A stretch of DNA of 64,000 bases from Anaeramoeba flamelloides (GCA_027625915.1 JANTQA010000029.1:7006001-7070000); one strand, 5' to 3'; counted from the stretch's first letter, positions 11,407 through 24,600 are shown. Notes: a model not told the origin generated them from the sequence alone. Numbers and translations are program-made.

Positions 11407-12735
11407 TGGATTTGTTGATTGTTGGTTACAATTTGATCTCTTTCAATCTGAGTAGTGGTGTATTTTTAATTTTTTCTTTTCGTTTTTGAAAAAAAAATAA
11501 ATAAAATTAGTTCGAATTGTTAGGAAATGTGGATTGGAAAAAAATGATAATTTTTCAGTTTTAGCTTATCAGAAACCAAGGTTTGGTTGGCTTTTTTAAT
11601 TTTGTTGTTAGTGTATGTATTGTTTTTTTTTTTTTTTTTTCTTCAGAAAAAAAGGCTGGTAATTGAAGACAAAAGAATTGTCTCACAATTTACAAATTTT
11701 CTCTAGTGCGTGTCCTTAAGAAAAAAAGAATCCCAAAAATTTACTTTTAGAAATGTTTTCACAATTTTAACTTATAAATTGGGTTAAATTGAATAAGTTT
11801 GAAAAATTCGTTTTATTTGATGTTTAAAATTCCATTTTGATTCTAATAACGAATCTAATTTTAGAATTGTGTATTTTTTAAACAATAAAAAATCAACTTT
11901 ATTTTTCAATTTTCTGTTTCTATTTGGAATCAAGTCAAATTGAAACATTTGAAAATGAGAACTTTTATGACCATTTTACAATACAAATCAATTTGACAAA
12001 TACTTTTCCAGTTCCGTAATATTCAAAAATACAGTTTTGTTACGTTTTGGTGTATATCTTTTACTAGTGTTTGAATTTTAAAGAGTAAAAATTTTCACTT
12101 CATATTTCTTTCTTAAAGCCAGGTAACAAATTAAGTAACCTACTTCGTTTTGGAAAACTCTATTTATAAAAAAAAATATTGAAAAGGAAGCGAATATTTT
12201 TACCATTTTATTCTTGAAATACCAGCATGTATACACCTCATTTAAATAACCACAAACCAAAGTAGTTCAATAATCATTTTGTTGTCTTATTTTGCTTGTA
12301 AAGTTTTGTTTTACACAAAAATTCCAGTCTTTCAGATTTCTTTACTTTTTTTTTTTGATTTTTTTCTCTTCAAAGAAAAATATTTTTCAGATCTTCAGTT
12401 ACTGAAATAAGATAATAAGATTCTTAAAAGTGTTTGAAGAATTTTTATTATTTTGAATCTCAATTATTTCATCTAGAATTGCTTTTTCCTTTATGACATT
12501 TGAAATATAAATGGGCAAAATGTTCACTTCTTTTTCAATATCCTTTTTAAAATAGAGGCCACAAATTTTGCATAGTTCTTTGAAAACTCTCTTGGTAAAA
12601 GAAAAATAGGGAAAAGGAATTGAAAATTTTTGAAACTTTATGATTCAAATATAAGTAGTTTATGCTTGAAATTGAAAATTACAAATCACCCAGTCTCCAG
12701 CTTTCATTGACCGTGAGGAAAGTGTCATCAATTGA
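11407..12735. other. spacer with a weak internal duplication
   Basis: AT-rich upstream region of the RCC1/BTB gene. Two stretches, about 12095-12215 and 12525-12640, resemble each other (CACTTC...CTTTTTAAA...GAAAACTCT...GAAAAGGAA) at a spacing of about 430 bases, which suggests an old local duplication. The 60-codon minus frame at 12078-12260 lies in one copy but has no counterpart in the other, so I do not call it a gene. Confidence 0.3.
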
Positions 12736-13246
12736 TATATAAACTATCTTTCATAATAATTGGCCCATTAAAAATCAACTTTTAAATAAAAATATTTTTA
12801 ATAATTGAAGTTATCTATTATAATATAAAAATTTAGATTTTAATATTCAATACTATACTCAAGAGATATTTATTGTGTGTCTAAAAATAAAAGAAAGAAA
12901 AATAAAAAAAACTATTAAAAAAATTGGGCCATTTATTTTGAAGGAGGCATTACATGAAAAATAGAAAATTTAAAAAAGTAAAAAACCCATTTATCGATTC
13001 TCCTTCCATTCGAATAACTAAATCTAATCTCTTTTTCATATTAGAAACCAAATTTTTCATTAATTCATCTATTACTTCTTTCAAAATTTTCATTTTCATT
13101 TTCCATTTTAACAAAACACTTTTGAAAAAATAAAAAAGAGAAAAAATGATTTATTTGCAAACTTTTCATTGTGAGAGGAAAAACTTCAAAACGATACAAA
13201 AGCAATTCATTATTCAAATGTAAGGTGGGCCATTTATTATGAAATT

Positions 13247-13256
<10 letters not shown>
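12736..13256. mobile_element. MITE-like element family P
   Basis: About 520 bp bounded by strong inverted repeats of about 34 bases. The left end is TATATAAACTATCTTTCATA and the right end, reverse-complemented, is TATATAAACTAAATTTCATA; both continue to TGGCCCA. TATA sequence flanks both sides. An internal GGGCCATTTATT at about 12924 repeats the terminal motif. There is one copy only in this window. Confidence 0.7.

Positions 13257-13281
<25 letters not shown>
13252..13281. repeat. (TA)n microsatellite
   Basis: About 15 units of TA directly at the right end of element P. A similar run at 13631-13661 abuts the left end of element A copy 3, consistent with insertion into, or growth from, TA target sites. 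Confidence 0.9.
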
Positions 13282-13285
<4 letters not shown>

Positions 13286-13627
13286 TCAAGAATATAGGAC
13301 TTATGGTCTATTTTGTGATTTTAATTAAGATTGAGTTCAATTACAATTTTTAAAAAAATTTCAACAATTGGTATCCAAAATACAGTAATTAAGAAAAGAA
13401 CCATAATGGTCTTATTCTTTGAAGTTGGAATTCCAGTAAAAAAAAATAAATTAATTAAACCTTTGTATCATTAATATCTTTTTTAAAAGTAAAAATAATT
13501 TGTTTAGTTTCCAAGATATTGGAAAATTTTTGAAAAGTATGAAAATGAACACAATTTTTTTCAAGTAATTACAAGTGTATTTAGATTTTTCAAATTGATT
13601 TGTCAAAATATCTAGTTCGAAAATTTG

Positions 13628-13658
<31 letters not shown>

Positions 13659-13662
<4 letters not shown>

Positions 13663-14233
13663 CCCTACAACCCAAAAAACAATAAAAATGAAAAACTGAT
13701 CAAATACTTTCTATTAATACAATTAAAAAAACTAAATGATAAAATAAAAATAAATAAAGTTTCAATTTAACTTGCACTTGAAAACATTTTTTGCCAAAAT
13801 TATTGAACTCAAAGTTGAAATTATGTATATTTTTAGATACACTATCTTGTTTTAACTCATTTTCTAGACCATATTCAAAATCATGTGAATTTTCTTTTCA
13901 CAAAAGGCACTAATTTCGTCTTCAAATGTTTTTTTTTAGTTTTAAATAGTAAAATTAAAAAAAAAGTTCAGCTAATAAGATAAAATCTCTGAAAAACCTT
14001 TCTAATTTAATATATTAACTTATTCTTTGATTTCAAGCTTTTCTCAACCCAAATTTTTTCAAAAAAAATAAAAAAGTGCACAGTAATATCAAAAAATATT
14101 TTCGATATTCAAAAGTTGATAGTTTTTTTATTCTAAAAAAATTATCCCAGTAGTTAATTGAATTAAGTTATCTTCTTAATTTTGAACAATATTAATCAGA
14201 AAAAAATAGTGCTTAATTTTATTAAGGACATAT
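13659..14233 (+). mobile_element. MITE-like element family A, copy 3
   Basis: Third copy of family A, same orientation as the others. The right end GGACATAT is intact; the left end reads AAGCCCTACAACCC at the edge of a (TA)n run, so the outermost bases of the left end have changed. Its last bases run straight into a family F end at 14233. Confidence 0.68.
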
Positions 14234-14330
14234 ATAAACCCGATTTCAAAAATCTTGACTCACTTTATTATGTAAATAGAAATTGTTTTGAGGGTTTTTT
14301 TCAATATTATTCTTTTCAAAATAACTTAAA
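14233..14330 (-). mobile_element. family F terminal fragment (copy 3)
   Basis: Begins TATAAACCCGATTTCAAAAA and continues TTGACTCACTTTAT, matching the reverse complement of the right end of family F copy 1 (20189-21008) for about 90 bases, after which similarity fades. It is probably a truncated or strongly diverged F element. Confidence 0.55.
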
Positions 14331-14709
14331 ATACATACAATTTTCACAAAAAAAAAAAAGGATTTTTATAACTAATAAAGTCAAATTACAATATAATCAA
14401 TTAACGATTTTTTATTTTTATTTTTATTTTCCAAAATTTGAATAAAAATTATTATTTAATTTTTTATTATTTTGATGAGATCAAAAAACAAAAAGAATAA
14501 CAAAAATAAAAAAAAATATTTTGATTATACTTGTTGTTTCTGTGGAAAAGGGAAGAAAAAAAATTAAGAAATAGACCTAAAATAATTATGATAGATTTTC
14601 ATCATGGTTAATTTGATTTTTTAAAAAAATATAACCAAAATGTAGATGGAAGAACTATTATGCCATAAAAACCAATATAAGACATCTTTTTATTTAATAT
14701 TTTAACGAT

Positions 14710-14845
14710 ATGTTCCACTTTTAAGACATAGACTTTCTATGAAAATTAAGGCACAAAAAAAATCTCAAATTAAGGTACATTTTTTAGATTTTTTTTGTGC
14801 CTTAATATTCATAAAGTTGGTTCCTTAAAAGTGGTTCTGACTGTA
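14710..14845. mobile_element. mariner-type MITE family E, copy 1
   Basis: About 136 bp nearly perfect hairpin: left arm GTTCCACTTTTAAGACATAG, then GGCACAAAAAAAATCTCAAA; right arm is its reverse complement, ending GGTTCTGACTGTA. The outer CAGTCA of the left arm is replaced. Compare 20581-20792 and 60985-61183. Confidence 0.72.
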
Positions 14846-16367
14846 GATCTAAATCATTTTTATAAATTTCTTCTGATTTTTATTTTAAATATGTTATTAT
14901 ATTTAAATTAACAATATCAATCTACGAAGATAAATTTTTTATTTTTCAGTCAAATTCTTGTAGTTGTCATGCATAAATTACTTATATTTAAATAATTAAA
15001 AAGTAAACTCTGTTTGAGTCAAAAGGGTACACTTTTATTCAAGAAATAGAACATATTCTTTGATTTTTAATCCAATATTCCTCTCAAAATAAATTTTCAA
15101 TTTTTTCTATTTTTTTTTCTTTGTTTTTATTTTTATTTTTTTTTGTTTTTTTTTAGTGTTTTTTTTTAATTTTCATTTTTTTTTTAAAAAAATCAATTTA
15201 AAAAAAAAAGTATAATACTCCAAATTAACTTTAAGATATTTGAGACTTTAAAATATTTTATAGAAAAAATTTTCTATTAAACAAAATATGATTGTTATAT
15301 ATTTGAATTTTACAAAGAAATTGGGAAATTTTGTCAATCAATGCTTCATTTAAAGTGTCCAAAAAGGTTTTTATGATAATTGATTTTTTTCGGAAATTCT
15401 AAGTTTCTACAAGTATTTCTTCAATGAATCTCAACTAGATTTGAAGTTTATTATTTCTCTTATTTCTCAACAGTTTTAAGTTATTTGTTTCTTAAAATAA
15501 AGAATGAATTTTTCTTTTTTCGCTTAATTCCTTTGAGTGAATTATTTTTTTCTTTAAATTGATAAGAAATCTTGAGGATATAAAGGAAAAAATGGAAAAC
15601 ATAAAATGAATTCTAAAATTCTTCCTATTTATTATATAAATACCAACAATAGTTGTTCAAACTATTCACATATAACTTTTTAACAGCTTGAGTCATATTT
15701 TTTAAGACTTTCTAGCTTGCCACTTTTTTACAATATAGGTCTTTTAAATTCAAATGGACCATAATATCTGATCTGATTATCTTTTTTTCAATGTCCAAAT
15801 CTAAGATTGATTTTGGATTCAAAGATCACCCAATATCTGAGATCATTAAAAAAGCACCAAATAAATAAAGAAAGAAATCAAAAATTCCAATCTATCTCTT
15901 TGAAAACTCAATTATCCATGAAGAATGAGAAAAACAAATCCAAAATTTTTTCCAGTTATATTTTTCAAATAACAGTAGAAAAATACCAGTTATAAAACAA
16001 AACAGTTTCCAATTACTTTTAGGAATTAAAAATCATGAAGTTATCGTTTTTATTTGAAATTTCAGAAAGGAAATGTAATATATCTTTTTTTTTGGGAAAC
16101 TCTGATTTTGTTTAATTTTATTTTTAAATTTCAATTACGATCTGGTTGATCTTTGCAAAAGAGAATTTAAAACAAAATATCTTGTTTTTATAACAAGAAA
16201 CTCATATAAACACTCAAAAAACATTTTAAGTGAGTGAACATCATCCCTAAAAAGTCACAGATTTTCTAATAAAAAAGATCACCCAATAATTATTTCAAAA
16301 AATTATCATTTTTTTTTTGATTCTGAAAATAATTACACTTTATCTTTCAACATTTAATTCACAAAGA
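14846..16367. other. AT-rich spacer upstream of the RRM gene
   Basis: No supported gene. At about 15002-15032 a GTAAACTCTGTTTGAGTCAA stretch matches the end of family C/G elements but no partner end was found, so it is a possible solo end. The 62-codon plus frame at 15807-15995 is low-complexity and unsupported. Bases 16330-16367 form the A-rich leader of the next gene. Confidence 0.35.
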
Positions 16368-17258
16368 ATGTCTTATAAAAACGAAAACGATAACAAAAAA
16401 CTTTTTGTTGGAAACCTTCCAAGAAATATTAATTATGAAGAACTTCGTGAAATCTTTGGACAAGTCGGAGATGTGTAAATCTTTTTTTATTTAATTTTTT
16501 GCTTGTTGATGCAAAATTACGAATTACATCTTACTTTTTTCTTTTTTTTTTTTTTTTTTACTTTTAAATTTTCAATCAAATCAATCTTTTTAAATCTTAA
16601 AAACTTGTTTTTATACTTTTTGGTAAAACAAACCCCACAAACACAAATCACAAAAACACCTAATCAATAAAAAAAAAAATAAAAAAAAAAAAGTAAATTT
16701 GCCAAAGTAATTAACAGAGAAAATGTCAAAGTACCATATGGTTTCGTTATCATGTCAACTGAAAACGAAGCCAAAAGGGCAAGAGACACACTTGATGGGT
16801 ATGAATTAGAAGGAAGAAACATCAATGTTGAGATCTCTGGTCAAAAGGGATCAAGCCAGCGACGAGTCCGCAAGTTCCAACAAGACAAGCAATTGTCTGA
16901 GCGTGTAATGTTTGTCTGCAACCTCCCATTTACACTTACCGAAGAAGATCTCATTGATCTCTTCTCTGACTTTGACTGTGAAAATGCAAAATTAGTCATC
17001 AAGGACGGACAATCAAAAGGGTTTGGTTTCATTCGTTTCCCAAAAGAAGATTTACTCAAAGAAGCAATCAAAATGATGAATAACCACAAAATTGGAGACA
17101 GATATATTAAGGTAAGAAAAGCTTTTAAAGCCGATGACCTTAAGGTCGAACAAAAACTTCCTCAACAAAATAAAGGTATGAACAACCAAGAAAATCAAGA
17201 ATTGGAACAAAACCAACAACAACAACAACAAATACAACAACAAGAACAACAAAATTAA
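16368..17258 (+). CDS. two-RRM RNA-binding protein with Q-rich tail
   Basis: Single-stranded RNA-binding protein, 223 residues, from exons 16368-16474 and 16694-17258. The intron is 219 bases and splits the codon for V36. RRM1 (about 12-85) has RNP2 LFVGNLP at 12-18 and an RNP1 variant VPYGFVIMS at 49-57, where the usual K/R-G-F/Y-G-F is altered. RRM2 (about 107-180) has MFVCNLP and the canonical RNP1 KGFGFIRF. A basic linker (RRVRKF) joins them. The tail 186-223 is Q/N-rich, as in many stress-granule or splicing proteins. The layout fits the hnRNP M/Rnp24-like class, but the exact orthologue cannot be named, nor its target RNA. The first exon is too short to appear as an independent frame; the join is fixed by continuous RRM1 homology. 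Confidence in the domains is high; the cellular role is open. Confidence 0.88.
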
Positions 17259-18325
17259 ATTTACCCCCAAAGTAGCTTTTAATTTATTTACGATTCTTTT
17301 TTTTTTCTTATGCTTTGTTTTTATTATTAAATATTTACTTTTTTCAGAATCTTTTTTTTTTTTTTTCTATTCTCTCATCTTTCATCTTTCATCTTTCATC
17401 TTTTAAATTCCTTCTTTTTATTTTTGTAGACTGTTACTTTTGATCTTTTTTCTTTCTTTTTTTTATAAATAGTAAGGAGATTTTTTTTTCAATCTCTTTA
17501 TACTAAATAATAAAAACATCAAAAAACTCAAATATTATTTTTTTTGGCTATTTCTTGATGGTGTTTCTTCAGAAAAACTTGTTTTTGACATGAATTATCA
17601 AATAAAATCAGATTGTGAATTTCTTTTTCCAATTTTGTAATATTCTTTGTTTAAAAAAGAATTCCAATTCTTTTTGAAAAGCTGATACTTTTCATTTATT
17701 TACCTGGAATAGATATCAGAATAATTTCAGGTGAACAATGACTTATTTAACAGAGAGTGAGTTTGTAATGAATCTCGAAATTATTTAAGGGAGTAGCAAC
17801 ACCATATTACATTACTAGAAATTGAGACACGTGATAGTTTATTAAAAAATTATATACTATTATTTTCCAATAAATAAATGAAAATTTTGATTTCAATTTC
17901 CAAAATGAATATTAATTATTACTGCTACAATCAAATTAGTAGAGTAAAAATTTTATCTTAGAGTTCAACTAAGGAAGTTTATCTTCTTGCCGAAAAAAAT
18001 CATTTTTAAACGATGTTGTAAAGATCTTTGGATTTTCTTCAACTTATAAACTTGAAAAATATTTTGGAATGTGAACTAAAATTTTTCATTTTTTAATTGG
18101 AAAATCATCTCTACTCATATTTTGTAATTGGGTGTAAAAAATATTAGTGCTACACTGCCTCAAATAGCTCTAAAAAATCTATTATAAATCTTATTGCACA
18201 ATAAATTATTCAAACAAGTTCAATATTCCAAAAAATATTTAAAAAAATACATTGAAAAACTTTTATACGAAGTTCTACAATTAAAATTTGTGAGAAAATA
18301 ATATTTAAAAAAAAAAAAAATTAAT
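17259..18325. other. spacer after the RRM gene
   Basis: Begins with the T-rich 3' UTR, including a short (TCTTTCA)n run near 17375-17403. The rest is AT-rich with no gene or shared repeat that I can support. Confidence 0.4.
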
Positions 18326-19036
18326 GTAAACTCTGTTTCAGTCAAAGATGCCCAATATTTTTGAAGAAATATCAATTATTTTTTATAATTGACCTTTGAA
18401 GAACAAATAAGAAATAAGCAGAATAATACACACCAAAGAATTGTTGATATATGTATGGAAGAAAACTAATTATTCAATAAATTTTCTTAAAAATTGAAAA
18501 GCTCAAATTCTTCGGGCCCTATTAAGAAACACAACAATGTCCGTTTTGAACTTCTACTGATACTTGAATAATAAATAGGAAACATTTACACTTCATTTTC
18601 CATACTTTTCTTTTAGAAATCAAGTCCCCAAAACGAAGTGTGTTGGGATTTGTGGCTCATATTTGAAAAAGGAAAAGAAAATGAAGTAAAAATTTTTCAC
18701 ATTTATTATTCAAATATCAAGATTAAAGATCGAATAAAATTCCAATAGAAATCAATTTGATTTCTCAACAATCATTTCCATGTGTTTAATAAATTTAGAA
18801 TAACACATTTTTACCCAATGATTATTGATCTTGCAATAAAAAAAAATTTGCAACTGAATTATGTTCCAAAAAAATAATCTAAAAAAAAAAAGCAAAAAAG
18901 TGAAAAAATGATTTCAATTTTGAAAATTTCCAAAATAAAATTTTTCTTCTAATATCTATGCAAACCCTTTGAAAACATGCATTTCACCTATTACAACTGT
19001 CCCCCCCCACCCCCTGCTTGAGTGAAAAATAGTTTA
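18326..19036 (+). mobile_element. MITE-like element family C, copy 2
   Basis: About 711 bp, the best match to C copy 1. It starts GTAAACTCTGTTTCAGTCAA and ends GAGTGAAAAATAGTTTA, an imperfect inverted repeat. A C-run near 19002-19015 interrupts the otherwise conserved right end. Confidence 0.75.
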
Positions 19037-19174
19037 ATTTTGTTGATTTTATTTGATTTTGTCTAGAGATTGTTTTTATGAGATAGATTTCTAAAATATC
19101 CCGATCTTCAAAATTCCAGATTTTATTAGAAGATTTTTTGAAATAATTATTCAGATATAATTTTCTAAATATTA

Positions 19175-19600
19175 TCCAAATACAATTCCACTTATAAAAT
19201 TTGTCAACACACTCAAAAATAAAAAATAGCCAAAAAAAAAGTCAAATCTATAATATTTTTCCAAACCTAATATAAAACAACAAATAACTTGCCCATTATT
19301 ACTGTTTTTATAAATAATCATTTTAATCCAAATAAAAGAAAAAAAATATAAAACCCAAAAAATAAAAATTGGTGTCTCCAAAATAAGGAAACAAGCTGAA
19401 CAAAAAATTTATTGGCAAATTTGTTGAAATTTCACCAACAATTGTTGATCCATCAAATGATAAGATACTATCAACAAATTGGATGTAATTTTTCAATTAA
19501 AAAAACTCAACACTATCTTCTATCAACTATCAAGAAAAAATTCAACCTCTAACCCAAACAGATTACTTAACCAGAAAGAAGAAAAAAAAATTAAAACAAG
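19175..19600 (-). mobile_element. MITE-like element family B, copy 3
   Basis: Same orientation as B copy 1. Shared landmarks are CCTAATATAAAACAAC, AATCATTTTAATCCAAATAA and ATAAGATACTATCAACAAAT. The right terminal portion is missing, where B copy 4 begins in the opposite orientation, so the two copies form a head-on pair. Confidence 0.65.
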
Positions 19601-19659
19601 AAAGAGTTTATAAGAAACACTGGTAATACTATAAAAAAAAACAACAATACTAAACTAAA

Positions 19660-20192
19660 AAATTAAAATTCTCTAGACAGTTAAAACTATTAAAAGAATC
19701 ACAATAATAAAATTTAATTCAAATTTTCAGAAAATAATTGTTATTTTTTTAAAATATCAAAATCATTTTTTAATTTTTAATTATTTTGTTTTCATTTCAT
19801 TTTTTGAATTACTAAACCTAACCTTGTTTTGAACAATCAATTTTTTTTTCTACAATTGATATTCTTTTAAAACCTAAAGTTCTTCAAAACAAAAAAACCA
19901 CATAAAATTCGTCAATGGATCTAACCATTCCTATATCAACAAACTGAATAAAAATTAAACAAATTTAACAATGTATTTTTTTTTTACCATCTCCAAAAAT
20001 TTTAACACACTGATAATTGATTATTATTGATAAATATTAATTTTCATCTTGATAATATTGTAATTTATAGACAATTGTTAACAGTTCTTTTAATGAATGA
20101 TTCTGATATTGATAAATATTCTTGAATTGATAAAAGAAGATTTTTTTTTTTCAAAAATTAAATTTTGGTATGTTAAAAAGTTTGAAAATAAA
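19660..20192 (+). mobile_element. MITE-like element family B, copy 4
   Basis: Collinear with B copy 5 (47901-48452), including TCATTTTTTGAATTAC, CCAAAAATTTTAACACAC and TTCTTGAATTGATAAA. Its right end merges into the left end of F copy 1 at a shared ATAAACCCC. Confidence 0.65.
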
Positions 20193-21008
20193 CCCCATTT
20201 CAAAAATTGTGACTCACCCGAAATAATAAATTGATATATATATATATATATATATATCCTTTAGTATTCAAGAATAATTAATAATTAAATCTGCTGTGCA
20301 ATTTATTTTTAAATCATTCTAAATATATAATAACACCGAGATTAAAAAAATTAGAAAAAAAACAAAACCAAAAACTAAAAAAAAGTGAGTAACAATTTTT
20401 GAAATGAGCATTACAGATTTTTTATTACTGAACTTTCTAGATAAAAAAGTTTAATAACAAGATTTTTTGCCAATAATTAAATCCCTTTTAAAAGAAATTA
20501 TATTTTCTCAATTTTCATAGTGATTATTGGTCTTTTAGAAGATCTTTTTTTTTACCATATGATCTTATACAAAAAAAAAGTACAGTTAGTTCCACTTTTA
20601 AGATACAAACTTTCAACAAAATTTAAGGCACAAAAAAAATCTCAAATTAATGAATAAAATTTGGAATTTTTTTGGAATTTTTTTTTGACAAATTATTTTA
20701 CTAGAACTTGAATTTTGTACCTTAATTTGAGATTTTTTTTTGTGCTTTAACTTTTGTGAAAGTTTCTGTCTAAAAAGTGGAACTGACTGTATAAAAAAAA
20801 AAAAAAAAAAGAAATCGAAAAAAAAAAAGAAAAAGCAAAACAAAAATTTGAAAAAGCAAAACAAAAAGTTGTAAATTAGAAAAAATGGTTCTGATCCAAA
20901 AATTTGAAAATATTTTTCTGTGAAGAATAATATTGAATAAACCCACAAAATAACTTCCAATAACATTATAAAGTGAGTCAAAATTTTTGAAATCTAGTTT
21001 GGGTTTAT
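20189..21008 (+). mobile_element. MITE-like element family F, copy 1, with nested E element
   Basis: Ends are inverted repeats of about 30 bases: left TAAACCCCATTTCAAAAATT then GTGACTCAC; right the reverse complement of TAAACCCAAACTAGATTTCA then TTGACTCAC. Without the nested family E element at 20581-20792 the length is about 608 bp, matching copy 2 (52766-53369). The insertion order is therefore F first, E later. A (TA)n tract lies at 20230-20258. Confidence 0.75.
20581..20792. mobile_element. mariner-type MITE family E, copy 2 (nested in F)
   Basis: TA-flanked element whose arms (CAGTTAGTTCCACTTTTAAG on the left, CAGTCAGTTCCACTTTTTAG reverse-complemented on the right) pair for about 70 bases, through a GCACAAAAAAAATCTCAAAT stretch. 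CAGT ends and a TA duplication are the usual signs of Tc1/mariner-mobilised MITEs. No coding frame. Confidence 0.82.
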
Positions 21009-21646
21009 TTTTAATTAAGAACACCCAAAATCATAGCCACAATACTTTTGATAAATCTAATTAAAATCTGATCCTTGATAATAAATATTCATTTAGGGAT
21101 TATTTTTTAATTGTTAAAATTTCTTTTTTCTTCTTAATCTGATTTGCTTTAAACCCTTGGGATCTTTTTTTACTTTTACTTTTTAGTTTTTTTTTCAAGT
21201 TTCACATATTTTCATTTTTCAGTATCTCAATATCAAAAAGTAACCACTTGATATTTTTCCTTTGAAAAACTGTTCTTTCCAAAATAAAACAAATTCAACG
21301 AGGAAAAAATGGAAAAAAATAATTTCTGTTTATTTTAATATAATGTAAAAATAATTAAATTTTTATTTTGTAGATTTTATTTCTTTCTTGTTAAAAAAAA
21401 GGAAACGTGATGTCTCTATTTTTTGATTTTCTTCTATAAATGAATTTTTATCAAAAATACTCTAAAAATAGATACCCCAGGTTTCCACTTTGTAAAAAGA
21501 AAAATAAGGAAAATAAAAAAAAAATATGAATAGAGCCATTTTAAAAACTTTTCAAAAAAATAAAAGTATGAAAAAAGATCTGACTTTTTTAAAATAACTA
21601 TAATATTTGAAAAAAATCCAAACGTTTATCTATCAAGCAACAATTA
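21009..21646. other. spacer downstream of the UBR gene
   Basis: AT-rich, presumably including the 3' UTR of the minus-strand ligase gene. I see no gene or repeat. Confidence 0.4.
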
Positions 21647-24600
21647 TTATATTTTTTCAATGGCTGAGGTAATTGTGTTTATTAAGGAATTAGTTAAATA
21701 CAATTTATAAATATTATTTAAAGTGGGAATATCAAGTTTTAACATTCTGCCCCTTCTTACCCCGATATCTCTTTCTTTTGATTTATCAAGATAGCAACTT
21801 TTTAGATGCAGTATATTAAAGCCTAATCTTTTGACAATTATTGAAGATGCCCAGTGACCCTTGACCACAAGATAAGGTCGAATACCAAAGCGTTTGGCAT
21901 GGGAATTGATTGGGATATATTTTTGAACATCCTTTATTTTACCAAGTGGTTTATTTTGGTTTGTGGAAAAGGCGATTATGTCACCAGAAATCAAGCATAT
22001 TGCCAAGTTATCTGGTGCATCGATATAATTTCCATTTTCCAATGAATAGTAATACCAAATTGTTTGAAACGTATCGTCAAGTGGGAAGAAAGAAGGTATT
22101 TTCCAGTTTAAAACAGGATGAAGTTGTAATTTATTTGAATCGCAGTCAATGCCTTTCCAATTGATAATTAATTTTTGGAACTGATCATTTTCAAGTAATA
22201 ATTCGATAGAATCCGGCAAAAATAACATGGCGCTTAGTTTCTTATAATTGTCCTCAAATAATTGCAATTGAAATTTTTTTGTTTGTATAGGGTCACGATT
22301 AATGCAATAGCTTTGTGTGATAACTAGTAAGCGTAAAAAGGAAACGCAATGGCCTTCAATTAATTGAATTTGTTCCTTATTGAACGATTTACATTCTAAT
22401 AAATTTAATTTATTTAAAATTTGAATTGTAAATAACGAAAAGACCACTCTTGTCAAATAATAAAAGTCATTGGTTAGTGCTAATTTATGATCGATCAAAC
22501 ACAACATTTTAAGAAACAATTGAAAGAGATTTATTTGATAAATGTGTGGATAATTTTCGGTTACAATATTTTGAGAAATAAATTTCCACATTTCAAATTT
22601 TAAATCATTTCGAAAATTAAGCATCTTTATCGAATTTGTTCCATATAATAAAGCAATTCTAAACAAAGATTGAATTTGGAAGTATTGGATTTGATCAAAT
22701 GGCTGGCATAAATCGCCCAATCTTGAATTAATTTCCAGATCACTAATTTGCGAGGCAATTAAATTAGTTATTAAATGGAATCCTTTGAAGTCACTTTCAA
22801 TATTTTCTAACACTTCATTTTCTTGGTGTTGATGAATAAGACTAATTAAAACATTAATAGTTTCAATTAATTCAATATTTTCATGATATTTTTCATTCAC
22901 ATTATCTTCATTGATATTTAGATCGATTTTATCAAGTGATCCATTTAAAAAATTTTTATCAAATATTAAATTCTTTATTTCCTCATTCTGTTTATTTGTT
23001 GTTGTTGTTGTTTTTGTTGTTGTTTTTTCTTCATTATATATGAATTCGTCATGATAAATCAATTGATCTGAAATAAATGGAATAATTGAATTAATTATTT
23101 TTTTTCCCAATGGACACAATAATTCCCCCTTTTCGATCGAAGTTGATCTATACCCTTGATAACGCATATTTGAATATTTTTTCTTTATTAAAGTGCCATA
23201 ATATTTTTGATAACATTTAAAATGAATCGCGTGGCTACATCCTTTCACTACTAAATTATTACTATCATCCTTTGAAGTTTTTGATAAAAATGATGTCAAT
23301 CCCATTATTTGATCCTGTTTGATCTCATGGCACATTGAACATTGTATTTTATTAATGTACTCGTTATAACCCAATTGAATAAAATCAGGATCAATTAATG
23401 TTACAATTTTTTCGTTTTCAATATTTATCATTTCCTTTTGTTTTTCATCCCCAGTTTGTTGTTTTTGTTGTTCTTTTTCTTGTTCTACTTCTAAAATTTC
23501 CTCTTCTTTTTCTTTTTCTTTTTCTTTTTCGATTTCTCTTTCGAATTTTAATAATATGTTATTTGATTTTGATGACATTAATTTCATTAACATTTGCTGT
23601 TTTTTTAATGCTCTTCTTTTTTTTTCATTAAATTCATTTTTTTCTTTTTCTTTTTGAGAATTTTCGTCTTCAAACAATTGTTTAAATTGTACAGAAATAG
23701 TTTTTTTACATTTTTCATTTTTTTCACCTAACAATTTAAAGATTAGTTTCATAATATCTCTATGCTCAATAGATTTTTGATCATTATAAAATATTAATAA
23801 AAGAGACATAATACTATAATGAATTGTTTTGTTTTTATAATAAAATTGAATATTATAACAAACATTTTGAAAGAAATTATTTTTACTTGGAAATTGTAAC
23901 TCATAAAAGTATTTTTCTTTTTTTTGTTCTTTTTCGTTTTCTATTTCCATTTTTTGTTCTTGTTCTTGCTCTTTTTCTTGTTCTTGCTCTTGCTCTATTT
24001 CTATTTTTTGTTCCTTTTCTTTTTCTTGTTCTATTTCTATTTTTTGTTCTCTTTTTTTTTCCTTTTCTATTTCTAATTTTTGTTCCATTTTTTCTTTTGT
24101 TGTCTTGGTCTTTTCCTTTGTTGTTTTAATTTTTAAGGTCTTTTTTTCAATATTATTTGGGGTTACAATAATTAAATAAATTAAATTAAACAAATGATCA
24201 AATAATTCATTTTTAAATGATTGCTTTTTGATTGTAATATTATATAAACAAGTAAAGATAATCTGATGCAATAAATGGTTGTGGATTAATTTTGGCAAAT
24301 TGGAAAATGTTTGATAGGGCTCAATATAATTAGGTGTTGGTGGTATTATGGGATGCTTTTTTGATTCGTTTTTGATATTTTTATTTGTCTTTTCTAAATG
24401 ATTATAATAGTTTTGTAAAGCTAATTGCATTTCAGATTTCTGATAATGAAGGAAATATAACCCTTGGAATTGATCCCAATATTCGGGTTTAATTTGATTT
24501 TTATTATCTTTGATTTGATTAGACACCTGGGCAATTATTTTTTCAATTTCCTCTTGTTGAGATTTTTTTGTTAATCTGTCACCTGCAATTTTTTTAAATA

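Noticed and set aside
23398-24129. Plus-strand phenylalanine/leucine-rich frames opposite the UBR ligase
   Set aside because: Antisense shadows of the KE/QE-rich coding repeats.
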